Source of the DNA: Luffa acutangula
Lineage: Eukaryota; Streptophyta; Magnoliopsida; Cucurbitales; Cucurbitaceae
NCBI GenBank assembly: GCA_036850905.1
Contig: CM072098.1
Location: forward strand, 22,063,100-22,127,099
Direction of reading: 5' to 3'
DNA length: 64,000 nucleotides
Shown piece after piece: positions 10,739 to 22,094 of the stretch. The first letter of the stretch is position 1. Each line of letters opens with the position of its first letter. The notes beneath the pieces were generated by a model, which worked only from the letters and a program-made list of their open reading frames with translations, did not search any database and was not told where the DNA came from. The position numbers and the translations under genes were made by a program.

Positions 10739-12722
10739 TGAAGGAAATAAAAGTCCCCACGCAGTGGAAGCGCATCAATTGGACCTTACGCCGTATATTA
10801 ATTAACATTAAAATACCGTTACGATTACTCAAACAAAACTTTAAACTAACTTTAAAGTCGCTGTAAAATCGGTTTAAACATGCTAAAATAAATCTAAATT
10901 TATTTTAAAAAACTTTTCTAACGAAAAGAGGAAGAACCGTTACAAACCTCCGTTGTAGACTTGACCGTTCTTCGCCGACAACGCTCCAACGAACGAAAAC
11001 GCAGCAGCCTTCTCGCCTCTTGATCGCTGGATTTTCTTCTTTGAATGACACAATAACCACAGAGGTTACACCGGTATGTCTCTAAGTCTAGGAGGCCAAA
11101 GACTTGTGGGAGTCTTTCTCTAAGAGGGAGGCTAGAGAGAATTCTAGGTCTTGTCTTTCAAGAGTGTCAAGTATCAAAAGTATCATGACCAATTAGGTCT
11201 AGTGTTCTATTTATAGAAGAGAGGCCATGAATAAAATATTCAATTAAATCAATCTTTTCCAAAATTGATTCAATCTTATTCCTTAAATAATCAATCATGA
11301 TCAATCAATTCCCCAATTGATTAATCTTTTCCATAAATGACTAATTACTTCCATAAGTAATTAGATCATTCCCATAAATGATCAATCACTTCCTTAAGTG
11401 ATTAATTATTTACATAATTGATTAATTCATGGTTAATGAATTCTTTAATTAATTAACCACCAATTAAATATCATATATTTAATTTCCGGCCTTGAATTAA
11501 TTAATTTTGCCCAAACACTTTTAGGACTTAAATTAATTAATTCTTTCAATCTTCCATAAATTTATATTTGAACTTCTTCAAATATTAATTTCTCTCATAA
11601 TAATATATCAATATATATTATATTTATTTCCCTTAGTAAATTGAACATTTTCAATTTACATTTAATTACTTAGTTGCCTCAAATTACTTTACGAGCTACC
11701 AGTGGGACCTTATGGACCTGCAGATCAGAAGCTCCAACGATGTGAGATTAATTAGTTAAACTCATTAACCACAATAATCAATATTCGTTAACTGTGTGTA
11801 CATTCCACTATAGACTCACAGTTGCACTCTTCTCACTGCAGACATATTTTCTGTGTCCACGGAACTTAGACCAATATCGACTAGTAAGTCCTTCACGAGT
11901 GTCCGTAACACCAGCTGGGTCAAATTACCATTTTACCCTGGGTCACCTCTATTTCCTTAAGTACCAATTCTCCTCTAATGAACAATCTGTTTATGGTCCA
12001 ACCATCAAACAGAAAACCCTCTCGTGCCATTGAGAGGGTAGGGCCCTTTGTTCAAGACTCGGAGTAACCACTTAAGGGAACACTCATCTGCTTCCCTAAA
12101 GTCGGGAATGAGTGAATTCCATCTTGTACGATTATGTTCCCAGCTCCCCATTCGATCTTGTCTCCAAAGTGGTAGGCTTATTGAGTCGGCGTATTGGCCA
12201 CTCTCACCCATACAAATCAAAGGACAATCTCTCATGAGCAGGAGTCCATAATCAACTCAGGAATAAGACTAAGTTGTCTAGGTCGTCCTAGTGAAAATAG
12301 AAAACCAACTAGTTAATGGTGTTATAACTAGTGATTACTATTTCGCGGTCCGGTCTTATGCAAACTCATTGCATAGGATACCCCCACTCGCATGTCTCCT
12401 ACACGAACGCGTTGGATCGCAGCGTTTGTATCAAATACAAAGTGGGTCGTATCCATAGTGTCACCAGGATAAGGCACCCAGTCTTATCCCTATACTATAG
12501 ACCCTTTAGGCTGTTTCTTGAACAATGATCCCATATGTCGCTACATATAGTTCAAGACTCATATTACAGCCTCGGATGTCTAGTTTATTGGATTAGGGTT
12601 ATTATTAGTGCAATATTTAACAATAACATTTTATTGTAGAAACTAAATAACACTTTATTAAATACAAGTATATAATTTGTTTACATTCACTATCTACGAG
12701 TTTTAGGGCATAAAACCCAACA
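10739..12722 (-). repeat. 3' LTR of C1
   Basis: 1,984 bp, paired with 19070-21054. Minus-strand sense: TGTTGGGTTTTATGCCC at 12722, TATA box CTATAAATAG at 11216-11207, end CCTTCA at 10739. The short open frames scattered through it are not genes; they recur in every copia LTR of this family. Confidence 0.93.
11207..11216 (-). promoter_or_regulatory. TATA box of C1 3' LTR
   Basis: CTATAAATAG on the minus strand, repeated at 19538-19547 in the 5' LTR, about 470 bp from the LTR's sense 3' end. Confidence 0.7.
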
Positions 12723-12745
12723 AACTCCCACTTGAACTAAAACTC
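12723..12745 (-). other. Polypurine tract of C1
   Basis: Minus strand AGTTCAAGTGGGAGTT abuts the LTR start TGTTGGG. The same tract is at 41866, 33762 and 58893 in the other copia elements. Confidence 0.8.
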
Positions 12746-12836
12746 TAGTTTAGTGGGATGTACAACAATCTATTCAATAGTTGGTGTACAAATACATGTA
12801 TAAAACATTTACAATGTACAAATACAATAAACTAGG

Positions 12837-12935
12837 GCATCACTATACCCATTGGTATCACTATACCCATGGTATCACTATACCCATTGCATAATGGTAT
12901 CACTATACCCATTAATGGTATCATTATACCCATTA
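12837..12935. repeat. Minisatellite in C1 near the 3' LTR
   Basis: About five copies of a 15-18 bp unit of the form GGTATCACTATACCCATT. C2 and C3 have one related unit (ACACCCATTA / ACTATACCCATTA) at the same place, so the array expanded within C1 or its recent source. Confidence 0.85.
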
Positions 12936-12959
12936 CATTTCTCCCACTTGCCCTAAATT

Positions 12960-14720
12960 TCATCTTTGTACATAACTCGTAGACCTAGACCTTCTAGATG
13001 ACCCTCATACCCTTTAGCCGAGAGAGTCTTCGTGAATATTTCAATTTAATTCAATGTGTGTGTGCTTGTCTTGGGTTGGAAATTTCTTATGAATTTGCCA
13101 CAACACCACTGTATCACTATAAAGTCTGATGGGCAAGTTCACATTTGGAACACATTCCAAATCAGTCAAGAACTTTCTAAGTCTTACAATCTCTATCGCT
13201 GCATCACAAGCAACTATATTTTTGGCTTATATGGTCAAGACTGTAATTATGCCACATTATAGCTCCTTTGTAAAGTTCGACCATGGATACTGATTGATAT
13301 GTGCTGACTATCCCTACATCATCACAGATGTCAGGCCTTGTGCAGAGCATTGCATACATTATGTTGCCCACAGCGGAGGTCTAGGAAATCTGTCTCATAT
13401 TCTTAATCTCTTGAGGTGTCTTAGGACACTATTCCTTAGACAAGTGAACCCCATGCTTGAAATACAATAAGTCATTCTTGGAGTTCTGCATCGAATATTG
13501 GGACAACATGTTGTCAATATACGTTGCTTGAGACAGGGCTAGCGTTTTGTTCTTCCTATCCCAGACTATTAGGATTCCAAGAACATATTCGACCTTTCCA
13601 AAATCTTTCATTTGGAATTGGTCCGCTAGCCATCCTTTATGTCAGACATATATCTTTATCAGTCTTAAAATCCATGTCAGTGTATCCTGTAAGGATCAAA
13701 TCCTTAGTCCTATACACGAGCATATAGTTCATCTTTCTCCTCAGATACTTGAGGATATTCATAACGGTTTTCCAATGATCAAATCTTGGATTAGATTGGT
13801 ACTTACTGACAATCCCTATTGCATAGGTCATTCGTCTCATGTCCTCAACTTCTTGAGGTGTCTCAGGAAACCGTTTCTTAGACAAAATGAATTCCACGCC
13901 TGAAAGGTAGAGAACCCTTCTTGGAATTCTGCATCTAACATCTCATAGATATAAGACACTTGAGACAATGCTAGCTTTTTGTTCTTACCGTTCCTAACGA
14001 TTTTGATCCGAAGAACAAACTTAGCTTCTCCCAAATTTTCATTTGGAATTGAGCTACTAGCTTATTTTACTAGTCAGTAATAAGATAACCTACATCATTC
14101 CCAATGACTAGGATATCAATTACATACAACACTAATAAAGTTACTGAACTATTGACGATCTTCTTGTAAAGACAAGATTCATCAATATTCTCGATTAAAG
14201 CCAAAAGATTTGATCACAGTATCAAATCTTATATTCCAAGATCGAATTGCTTAGGTCAACCCATGAATGGATCACTTAAGCTTGCAAACCCCTTTTTGCT
14301 TCTGATCTTGCTAAATGAATCATTCTGCTTGAGACATGTAGATACTCTTCTCAAGATTACCATTCAAAAGTGTCGTCTTGACATCCATTCTAAATGGACA
14401 AAAGTTCTAATAGACTTCAACATGACGACAGGAGATAAGACTTTCTTACAGTCCCCTGTCTCTAGGTATAACCCTTTTGCCATAAGTCTAACCATAAGAT
14501 TATGTCTCGTTTCTTCTTGTAGATTCATTTGTAATCCATTGGTGTTACCCCATTAGATAGATCTACAAGATTCTAGATGGAATTGAAATCACATATTTCA
14601 ATTCCGGATCCATCACTTTAATCCAATTGGTTCTTGTTAACATCATTTATTGCCTTGCTCTAAGACAATGAATCCTCTAAATCATCATTAGGTTTGACGA
14701 TCTGGGCTTCAATTAAGCCC
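12960..14720 (-). pseudogene. C1 RNase H and reverse transcriptase remnants, with a duplicated block
   Basis: Fragments align in order with C2 pol: RNase H (about 13000-13260), then the RT C-terminus with LALSQATYIDNML (about 13290-13630). A second, more divergent copy of nearly the same segment with LALSQVSYIYEML follows (13640-14050), then RT core (14050-14700). Many stops and frameshifts; the YVDD region is not readable. The second copy resembles C3 at 34250-34650 more than the first does, so the region may be a recombinant of two lineages or an internal duplication. Not translatable. Confidence 0.75.
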
Positions 14721-16500
14721 ATGTAATGGTCAGATTGTAGGACAATCCTCCCACTATATTGAGGCACTCTCAACTCTTTGAGATAGATGTAACTAACCAG
14801 TTGTATTGGCCTTATCAACAACTCTTGTTAAAGGTCCAACATCATCAACAACCCTTGTTCCCTTATCAACAACTCTTGTTGATATTTTGTAACTTCATCA
14901 GTTAATTTACTTAAAACGATCTTATTTTGTGGCTTATTATTTCTTATGTGGTCTTCTTCTGAGAATGTAGCATTTGTCGATACAAATTCTTTATTCTCTT
15001 GCGGATTGAAGAAGAATTCACATCTCTCGTTTTCATGGGGTAGCCTACGAATAGGTATATTATTTGAACAATGTTCCAATTTCTTTTGGGTTTGACACAA
15101 TCACATGTGTTGGACTCCCCAAAAATAACGTAAACTACTTTTACGTCTTATCCACATTTCAAAAGGTGTTTCACAAACACTTTTGATGGAACGTTGTTCG
15201 AAATATGTGCTGCAGTCAACACTGCATGACCCCAAAAACGAGTCAGGCAAATGAGCATAGCTCATAATGAATCGAATTGTATCCAATAGGATTCTATTTC
15301 TCCTATCTAATACACCGTTTCCTTAAGGTGTTTCGGGTTTAGTTGAGATGTAATTCCATGTTCTATCAAATAGTCTTGGAATCTCAAGTCTCATCTACTC
15401 TACACCTCGATCAGATCGAAGTGTTTTTAACAACTCACCTAACAAGTTTCCAACTTCTGTCTCAAACCATTTTGAATTTCTCAAGAGCTTTAGACTTAAG
15501 TTTCATTAGGTTGAGATACCCATACCTTGCATAATTACCTATAATATAGATAAATTATTCATGCCCTCCCACTGCTTTAACATATTAGACCTCAAAGATC
15601 CAAATGTACTAGCTCTAAGGGCTCTTTGGCTCTCTTATCTCTTTTCCAGTAAAAGATCTATTAGTCATATCGTCCATAAGACATGACTTTATTGGTATTA
15701 GAGAGTGTTCTTCTAACTATCTTAGAAGTATACTCAGGACTAAGCTCTCAATCATATTGAGATCATAACTAGCCTAACACCTTAAGAACCAAAGAAAGGT
15801 ATTTCCTTTAGGAGAAATCTTTTGCCTTTCATTTCTTTGATTAGTAGCATCCACAAGCAACACAGTGTTCATGACTACCTTAATCTTGATTAGTCTTTAA
15901 AAACGTTTATGTTATTTTTCCAGTTCAGCTGAACAAAAGTTAACTCCCTTTCTTGAAATGAACTGCATTAGCAGAGAAAGGTAAAGAGTAACATTGTTCC
16001 AGCCAATACGATACAGAAATCAAATTTCTAGGAATTATATACACATTATCTAATAATATGTATTTGCTCCCACTGAAAAAAAAAATAACTTGACGTTCCC
16101 CATTGCTACAGTCAAGATAACCTCTCTAATTCAAAATTTTGAGAGTTATCTCAATAGCATGAAGCTATTGCCAGGAATTCATTCCTTTTAATAAGAAGAA
16201 TAACCGTAATTTGTGACTATGAATCAAGTATTCGGGTAGAATCATCATTCTTCACAAATTACGCTTCCAAGACTAGTAAATCGAATTTACTGTCTTTGGA
16301 CAGGTCTTCCCTGACTGAGTAAGGCTCAATGTCACATTCATTAATAACACTTCTTAATGAATTAAACATTTTTGGGCATGAGAACATTTCTCTATCAAGA
16401 CTAATCTTACAATATTGGCCACAAATTAGTCGTTTAAATTTGTTGTATAATCATCGTTATTAATAAAATGAGCGTAAGACTATGCACATATGAAAACATT
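14721..16500 (-). pseudogene. C1 integrase and gag remnants
   Basis: Short frames with HENERCEFFFNPQENKEFVSTNATFSEEDHIRN (about 14930-15035) and DTIRFIMSYAHLPDSFLGSCSV (about 15230-15286) match the integrase C-terminal part of C2. Farther right, traces of the integrase core, protease and gag-N remain, but most of gag appears deleted: only about 200 bp (16270-16460) correspond to roughly 850 bp in C2. All reading frames are broken. Confidence 0.7.
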
Positions 16501-16639
16501 GAATTGTTGAAATAACAAATCACTTGATTATTTATCGCACTAACCCTTTACAAGAGCAATACAAACAATTGCATACAATCCAATCAATTTAGCAAAACAG
16601 ACAATCACAGAACCCTAAAACTATCGATTTAGTTTTGCA

Positions 16640-17240
16640 ACGACGTTTCAGAGGTTTAGAATACCCGTCACCGAAGGGTGATCAGGTACTCCTCCTTTGA
16701 AATGAGACACCTCTCAGCTAATTCTAATTCCAGAATAACTCATATTCCTATAGACATTAGCCACCGTTGTTCGGTCAAAGATTTGTTAACACTTTTAACT
16801 CATCCTCGTAAGTGTAACCCTCCCACTTTCAGATCTCAGAGGCACGCACCAACAGGCTACCGAAGGGAAAGACAACTGTTGGTGATTAGCCTAAGAGCTC
16901 CTATCCTTTTCAGGAGTTCACGATGTTCCGAATCCTATGACCAGGCCCTTCGAAGGGATGGATGCGCCAGGGCAACCTGCAGGCGGATCATAGGACTCTC
17001 ACGGTGTGAACTATGGGCGGAGACCGAGGGATACGTTGACACGTGTCCCGCTCCCACTTACTCTAGACATTTTTCCCATTCACCTTGATATTGATCCATG
17101 CAGACACTTTCCGAAGGGAGGCCACTCCTAGGGCGACTCAAAGCCGAGCATGAATCTCACGTTGTGAATATAGGGACGTAGAAGCAAAACTTGATTTAAA
17201 TCTCGTTTTGTAATTTTCCTCCCACTGAAAATGTCCTAAG
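16640..17240 (-). other. Conserved non-coding leader of C1
   Basis: Strongly similar to 46200-46800 in C2 although the adjacent coding sequence has decayed. Contains repeated CCGAAGGG-type motifs (near 16671, 16860, 16949 and 17110). Inverted repeats include CACCAACAG/CTGTTGGTG (about 16847-16887) and TCCTATGA/TCATAGGA (about 16933-16995). Likely a packaging or dimerisation leader by position; function inferred. The 136-aa open frame on the plus strand here is not supported as a gene. Confidence 0.65.
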
Positions 17241-17339
17241 GTTAATATAGGGTTGTTTAACTTAGATAGTATTCGGCTAAGTCAATCTATCTAAGTCTGA
17301 TCCTATTATAACAATTATGGAAAGGATTCAACTGCAATC

Positions 17340-17750
17340 TTTTGGGTGAATTAAACTTCTTTTAATAAACCCAACATTGCAAGTCAACATTACTATGGTT
17401 AATTCAACTCAATCCGGTTAGTTCCCAGGTAGGAGGTGTTCCGTAAACCGTCAACTTAAATACCCCCAACCTTAGACAGAACTTTACCGAGAGAGTTCCC
17501 TTATAACCTCAGTAATGTAAGGTCTTTACTCTAAAGATCTAGGTGCATTAAACACTTTTAATAAACCTAGTGACATTGCATGCTAACATTTAACTATGAT
17601 TAATTCAACTCCGGTATTCCAGGTCAGTTCCCAGGTAGGAGGTGTTCCGTAAACCGTCAACTTAAATACCCCCAACCTTAGACAGAACATTACCGGTGGA
17701 GTTCCCTTATAATCATAGCAATGTTTTTCCTACTTAGTAAATTAAAACTA
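17340..17750. repeat. Tandem duplication of about 209 bp in C1 leader
   Basis: The block GTTCCCAGGTAGGAGGTGTT...CTTAGACAGAAC occurs at about 17420 and again at about 17629. C2 has it once (about 46986). The unit carries part of the flanking AT-rich leader. Confidence 0.85.
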
Positions 17751-18470
17751 TTTTTAATTCTAAGTAAGAAAAGATTCTAATCCTATTAGAAACTGATCTA
17801 GGTCTAATTAATTTTAAACAATTTAAAATTAATCCAATTCATCTTATGATCTTATGTTTGCATGCAAATCTTGATTATAGATTGACGGTTTCTAATCATT
17901 AATAATAAAGAACTATTTCAAATTTTAATGATTAATCCTATAATCAAGAATCTAGGGTTTAATTCATTCAACAATCTCATTCAAATTAAATAATTAAACC
18001 ACACTAATTGCATGAATAATATAACAATTATATTATTAACTATGGATGTTTCATGCTTCATTCAATTTTGATTTTCTTTTATTATAACAATTATAAGCCA
18101 ATCAAGAAAATCTACCAAGCATGCTTCATTCATCACATTAAACATAACTATTTATATTTAATTTAAGTAATGACATGTTTCATGCTTTCCAATTTTTCAT
18201 ATAATTAATATACACTTATATTAAAAATATGAAAACAATTCCATGCATTTAAACATACATTATAACAATTTATAATATATAAAAAAATGCATGAGCATGT
18301 TTATAACCTAAGGTGGGATTAAATAATCTATATGACATCCATAAAGCATATAAATAGCAATTAAACCGGTTAATTTTGGCCCCTAGGATAAAATAAAGCA
18401 TTAAATTACAATAATTTAGCTAAATTCTATCATAAAAATCCATGTACAGCTCCGGAATTGGTCTAGACAG
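17751..18470 (-). other. AT-rich leader of C1, no gene seen
   Basis: AT-rich sequence with repeated ATAATATAACAATTATA-like stretches, parallel to 47100-47840 in C2. No ORF or known site recognised. Confidence 0.6.
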
Positions 18471-18472
18471 CT

Positions 18473-18604
18473 CGAACCGCCCCGAACCACCTCGAACCGG
18501 CCTCCAAAATCACGAACCATGCCAAAAATTGGCTGAACCGGACCAAATAGGTCCCAGCCCAGCCGAACCGGTCCGAACCGGACCGTCCTCGCTTGAACCG
18601 CGCC
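18473..18604. repeat. Phased CGAACCGG repeats in C1 leader
   Basis: About a dozen copies of GAACCG or close variants, several exactly 10-11 bp apart (CGAACCGCCC, CGAACCACCT, CGAACCGGCC; GAACCGGTCC, GAACCGGACC). Conserved in C2 at 47850-47965, next to the palindromes in both. Confidence 0.75.
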
Positions 18605-18637
18605 TGTTGAAACCCTAGTGCGCGCCTCCATCGTGAC

Positions 18638-18747
18638 AGCGTCGAGACGCTGTGTAGATTAGCGTCCCGACGCTGTGCGTTTTCCATATCTGGCGCCTGC
18701 GTAATCGAGACAGCGTCGAGACGCTGTTGAAGGAGCGTCCCGACGCT
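18638..18747. promoter_or_regulatory. Palindrome array, four copies, C1 leader
   Basis: Starts at 18638, 18661, 18712 and 18734; steps of 23, 51 and 22 bp. Centres alternate GA, CC, GA, CC. All arms intact. It lies about 310-420 bp into the leader from the primer site. Same metric as gypsy LTR arrays, although C1 is Ty1/copia. Confidence 0.9.
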
Positions 18748-19053
18748 GTTGCGTCTGGAGGCAGATTCTGGGCAAAACAGCAACGATTTTTCCGATTTCG
18801 GCCTCGATTTCAGCGACGATTGCTCCGATTTTCATCTCATAAAAACCTATTCTACACCCGGACTTACATAGGACTCGATTTTACATAAAATACCCGAAAC
18901 ACCGGGCCTTACATGATCAAAATCACATAAAAATAAAATCTATGGCCATAAAATTAACCCAAACAGTTCAATGCAAACCAAACATACATTATGCATAAAT
19001 CCCACCTATTAGAGCCTATCGCAACTTTTAAAATTAATTAATAGGGACAGCGA

Positions 19054-19067
19054 TGGCTCTGATGCCG
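19054..19067 (-). other. Primer-binding site of C1 (iMet-like, two mismatches)
   Basis: Minus strand CGGCATCAGAGCCA against the standard TGGTATCAGAGCCA; it starts 2 bp inside the 5' LTR border. C2 has the exact site. The two changes may weaken priming. Confidence 0.75.
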
Positions 19068-19069
19068 AT

Positions 19070-21054
19070 TGAAGGGAATAAAAGTCCTCACGCAGCGGAA
19101 GCGCATCAATTGGACCTTACGCCGTATATTAATTAACATTAAAATACCGTTACGATTACTCAAACAAAACTTTAAACTAACTTTAAAGTCGCTGTAAAAT
19201 CGGTTTAAACATGCTAAAATAAATCTAAATTTATTTTAAAAAACTTTTCTAACGAAAAGAGGAAGAACCGTTACAAACCTCCGTTGTAGACTTGACCGTT
19301 CTTCGCCGACAACGCTCCAACGAACGAAAACGCAGCAGCCTTCTCGCCTCTTGATCGCTGGATTTTCTTCTTTGAATGACACAATAACCACAGAGGTTAC
19401 ACCGGTATGTCTCTAAGTCTAGGAGGCCAAAGACTTGTGGGAGTCTTTCTCTAAGAGGGAGGCTAGAGAGAATTCTAGGTCTTGTCTTTCAAGAGTGTCA
19501 AGTATCAAAAGTATCATGACCAATTAGGTCTAGTGTTCTATTTATAGAAGAGAGGCCATGAATAAAATATTCAATTAAATCAATCTTTTCCAAAATTGAT
19601 TCAATCTTATTCCTTAAATAATCAATCATGATCAATCAATTCCCCAATTGATTAATCTTTTCCATAAGTGACTAATTACTTCCATAAGTAATTAGATCAT
19701 TCCCATAAATGATCAATCACTTCCTTAAGTGATTAATTATTTACATAATTGATTAATTCATGGTTAATGAATTCTTTAATTAATTAACCACCAATTAAAT
19801 ATCATATATTTAATTTCCGACCTTGAATTAATTAATTTTGCCCAAACACTTTTAGGACTTAAATTAATTAATTCTTTCAATCTTCCATAAATTTATATTT
19901 GAACTTCTTCAAATATTAATTTCTCTCATAATAATATATCAATATATATTATATTTATTTCCCTTAGTAAATTGAACATTTTCAATTTACATTTAATTAC
20001 TTAGTTGCCTCAAATTACTTTACGAGCTACCAGTGGGACCTTATGGACCTGCAGATCAGAAGCTCCAACGATGTGAGATTAATTGGTTAAACTCATTAAC
20101 CACAATAATCAATATTCGTTAACTGTGTGTACATTCCACTATAGACTCACAGTTGCACTCTTCTCACTGCAGACATATTTTCTGTGTCCACGGAACTTAG
20201 ACCAATATCGACTAGTTAGTCCTTCACGAGTGTCCGTAACACCAGCTGGGTCAAATTACCATTTTACCCCTGGGTCACCTCTATTTCCTTAAGTACCAAT
20301 TCTTCTCTAATGAACAATCTGTTTATGGTCCAACCATCAAACAGAAAACCCTCTCGTGCCATTGAGAGGGTAGGGCCCTTTGTTCAAGACTCGGAGTAAC
20401 CAGTTAAGGGAACACTCATTTGCTTCCCTAAAGTCGGGAAGGAGTGAATTCCATCTTGTACGATTATGTTCCCAGCTCCCCATTTGATCTTGTCCCCAAA
20501 GTGGTAGGCTTATTGAGTCGGCGTATTGGCCACTCTCACCCATACAAATCAAAGGACAATCTCTCATGAGCAGGAGTCCATAATCAACTCAGGAATAAGA
20601 CTAAGTTGTCTAGGTCGTCCTAGTGAAAATAGAAAACCAACTAGTTAATGGTGTTATAACTAGTGATTACTATTTCGCGGTCCGGTCTTATGCAAACTCA
20701 TTGCATAGGATACCCCCACTCGCATGTCTCCTACATGAACGCGTTGGATCGCAGCGTTTGTATCAAATACAAAGTGGGTCGTATCCATAGTGTCACCAGG
20801 ATAAGGCACCCAGTCTTATCCCTATACTATAGACCCTTTAGGCTGTTTCTTGAACAATGATCCCATATGTCGCTACATATAGTTCAAGACTCATATTACA
20901 GCCTCGGATGTCTAGTTTATTGGATTAGGGTTATTATTAGTGCAATATTTAACAATAACATTTTATTGTAGAAACTAAATAACACTTTATTAAATACAAG
21001 TATATAATTTGTTTACATTCACTATCTACGAGTTTTAGGGCATAAAACCCAACA
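19070..21054 (-). repeat. 5' LTR of C1
   Basis: 1,985 bp; near-identical to 10739-12722 with few single-base differences seen by eye. TATA box at 19538-19547 (minus). Followed by target duplication GCCTG at 21055-21059. Confidence 0.93.
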
Positions 21055-21654
21055 GCCTGCTCTATGTTCGAACCATCATAAACTTGGGATGCCTCAGCTG
21101 CTGCAACTGACTCAATGGATTGTGAGTTCCCTGTAGCAGATAATATCATAAAAGCATTAGCCAAAGAGTGCATTTGAGCTTGTAAAGCTGAGACATTATC
21201 TATCTCATAAATCCCAGCTACAGTTCTAGAGGATGAACGTTCAGATGGCCACTGATAACTGTTCGTGGCCATGTCTTCCAGCAAAGTCCGAGCACTTTCC
21301 ACAGTTTTAGAAAGTAAAGTGCCTCCTGCAGCTGCATCCAAAATAGTTTTAGTAGTACCATTCAAACCATTATAAAATAATTGAATTTGTAACCAGTCAG
21401 GATAGCCATGCTGTGGGCACTTCCTCAGTAATTCCTTGTAGCGCTCCCACGCTTCAAACAGTTGTTCATCCTCTTTTTGCTTAAAGGTCCCAATCTCAGT
21501 CCTCAACTTAGTTGTCTTTGCAGGTGGGAAATATTTGGCAAGAAAAGCCCGGACTAACGCATCCCACGTAGTAATGCTCCCAGGTGGAAGTTATTGAAGC
21601 CAGTCCCTAACTTTGTCCTGTAAAGAAAAAGGAAACAATCGTAAGCTCCTTGTG
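21055..21654 (-). pseudogene. gag: G1 gag, N-terminal part (damaged)
   Basis: Contains LRLFPFSLQDKVRDWLQ, a stop (about 21594-21596), then SITTWDALVRAFLAKYFPPAKTTKLRTEIGTFKQ and EQLFEAWERYKELLRKCPQHGYPDWLQIQLFYNGL, hallmarks of plant Athila/Tat gag. It then reads TNSYQWPSERS and a linker, cut by copia C1 at 21054. The region before LRLFPF does not match gag, so the N-terminus is lost. One nonsense change is visible. The last residues of the open frame before 20949 are LTR read-through. Confidence 0.85.
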
Positions 21655-22094
21655 TCTCGGGGTGGTCCAAAATTGCCTATAACATTAAGCCTCCACTCTT
21701 GAATTGGGATTCGAGGTGACTTATTGCTATAAGTTGAGCTCCTTAAGCCCGATTTACGAGTAATGACCCTTGCCCTGGGCTGGCTTACGTGTAGCTTTGT
21801 TGTCATCCTGCAAAGTAGGATAGAAGTAGACACTCCCTGAATAGGGGTTAGATGAAATGGAAATGAAAAAGGGTGAGAGATTACAAAAGTGGTGCTGGTC
21901 GGCCTCGGCCTCGGGAAGAGGCCGAGCACAACTATCTCCCTTTCTGCTTGCCTGGTCGGCCTCGGCCTCGGGAAGAGGCCGAGCAGTTTTCTAATTTTGC
22001 TTAGGGGGCGTTGCCCCCGAACCCCCACCGGGCGCTTCGGAGTGCTTCATTTCAGGTTCATTTCTGCAAAAGAAAGGTTAGGCAAAAGGGTCGA
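21655..22094. other. Unassigned segment with GC-rich twin hairpins
   Basis: A 34-bp GC-rich block occurs twice, at 21895-21928 and 21952-21985, 57 bp apart. Each can fold as CTCGGCCTC-GGGAA-GAGGCCGAG. It is followed by GGGGGC-GTTG-CCCCC (about 22004-22018). Base composition differs sharply from the AT-rich surroundings. Possibly the subterminal part of the adjacent CACTA element or a fragment of another element. Confidence 0.55.

Larger units (their letters stand above)
10739..21054 (-). mobile_element. C1: complete Ty1/copia element with decayed coding region
   Basis: Bounded by TGAAGG...CCCAACA (plus-strand view) with LTRs of 1,984 and 1,985 bp and target duplication GCCTG at 10734-10738 and 21055-21059. 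Inserted in G1 gag. The LTRs look nearly identical by eye, implying recent insertion, yet the internal coding region is full of stops, deletions and a duplicated RT block. C1 was therefore probably moved by proteins of another element such as C2, whose LTR ends and leader are alike. Confidence 0.93.
1..21654 (-). mobile_element. G1: Athila-like Ty3/gypsy retrotransposon, nested and 5'-truncated
   Basis: Order on the minus strand: truncated gag (21654-21055, continuing at 10738-9868), protease-RT-RNase H-integrase (about 8540-5059), conserved hairpin, a third ORF, two polypurine-like tracts and a 3' LTR that runs off the left edge. A solo LTR (8541-9862) and copia C1 (10739-21054) interrupt it, each with its own 5-bp duplication. 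No 5' LTR or primer site is seen; the gag N-terminus is replaced at about 21655 by unrelated sequence. The third ORF in the env position and the long LTRs fit the Athila/Tat group; finer assignment needs an RT tree. Confidence 0.85.

Noticed and set aside
12005..12235. 76-codon ORF (MRDCPLICMGESGQYADS...) repeated at 20337, 55370 and 58170
   Set aside because: It recurs because the copia LTR recurs; it lies in LTR DNA, with frame-breaking differences in sister LTRs, so it is not treated as coding.
16678..17088. 136-codon plus-strand ORF as a gene
   Set aside because: It lies antisense in the conserved copia leader; the counterpart in C2 is broken into shorter frames, and composition follows the leader's motifs.
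18463..18783. 106-codon ORF with repeated Arg-Arg-Asp-Ala peptides (also at 9460-9762, 47882-48265, 36491-36871)
   Set aside because: The repeated peptides are translations of the AGCGTC-NN-GACGCT palindromes in any frame, not evidence of a protein family.
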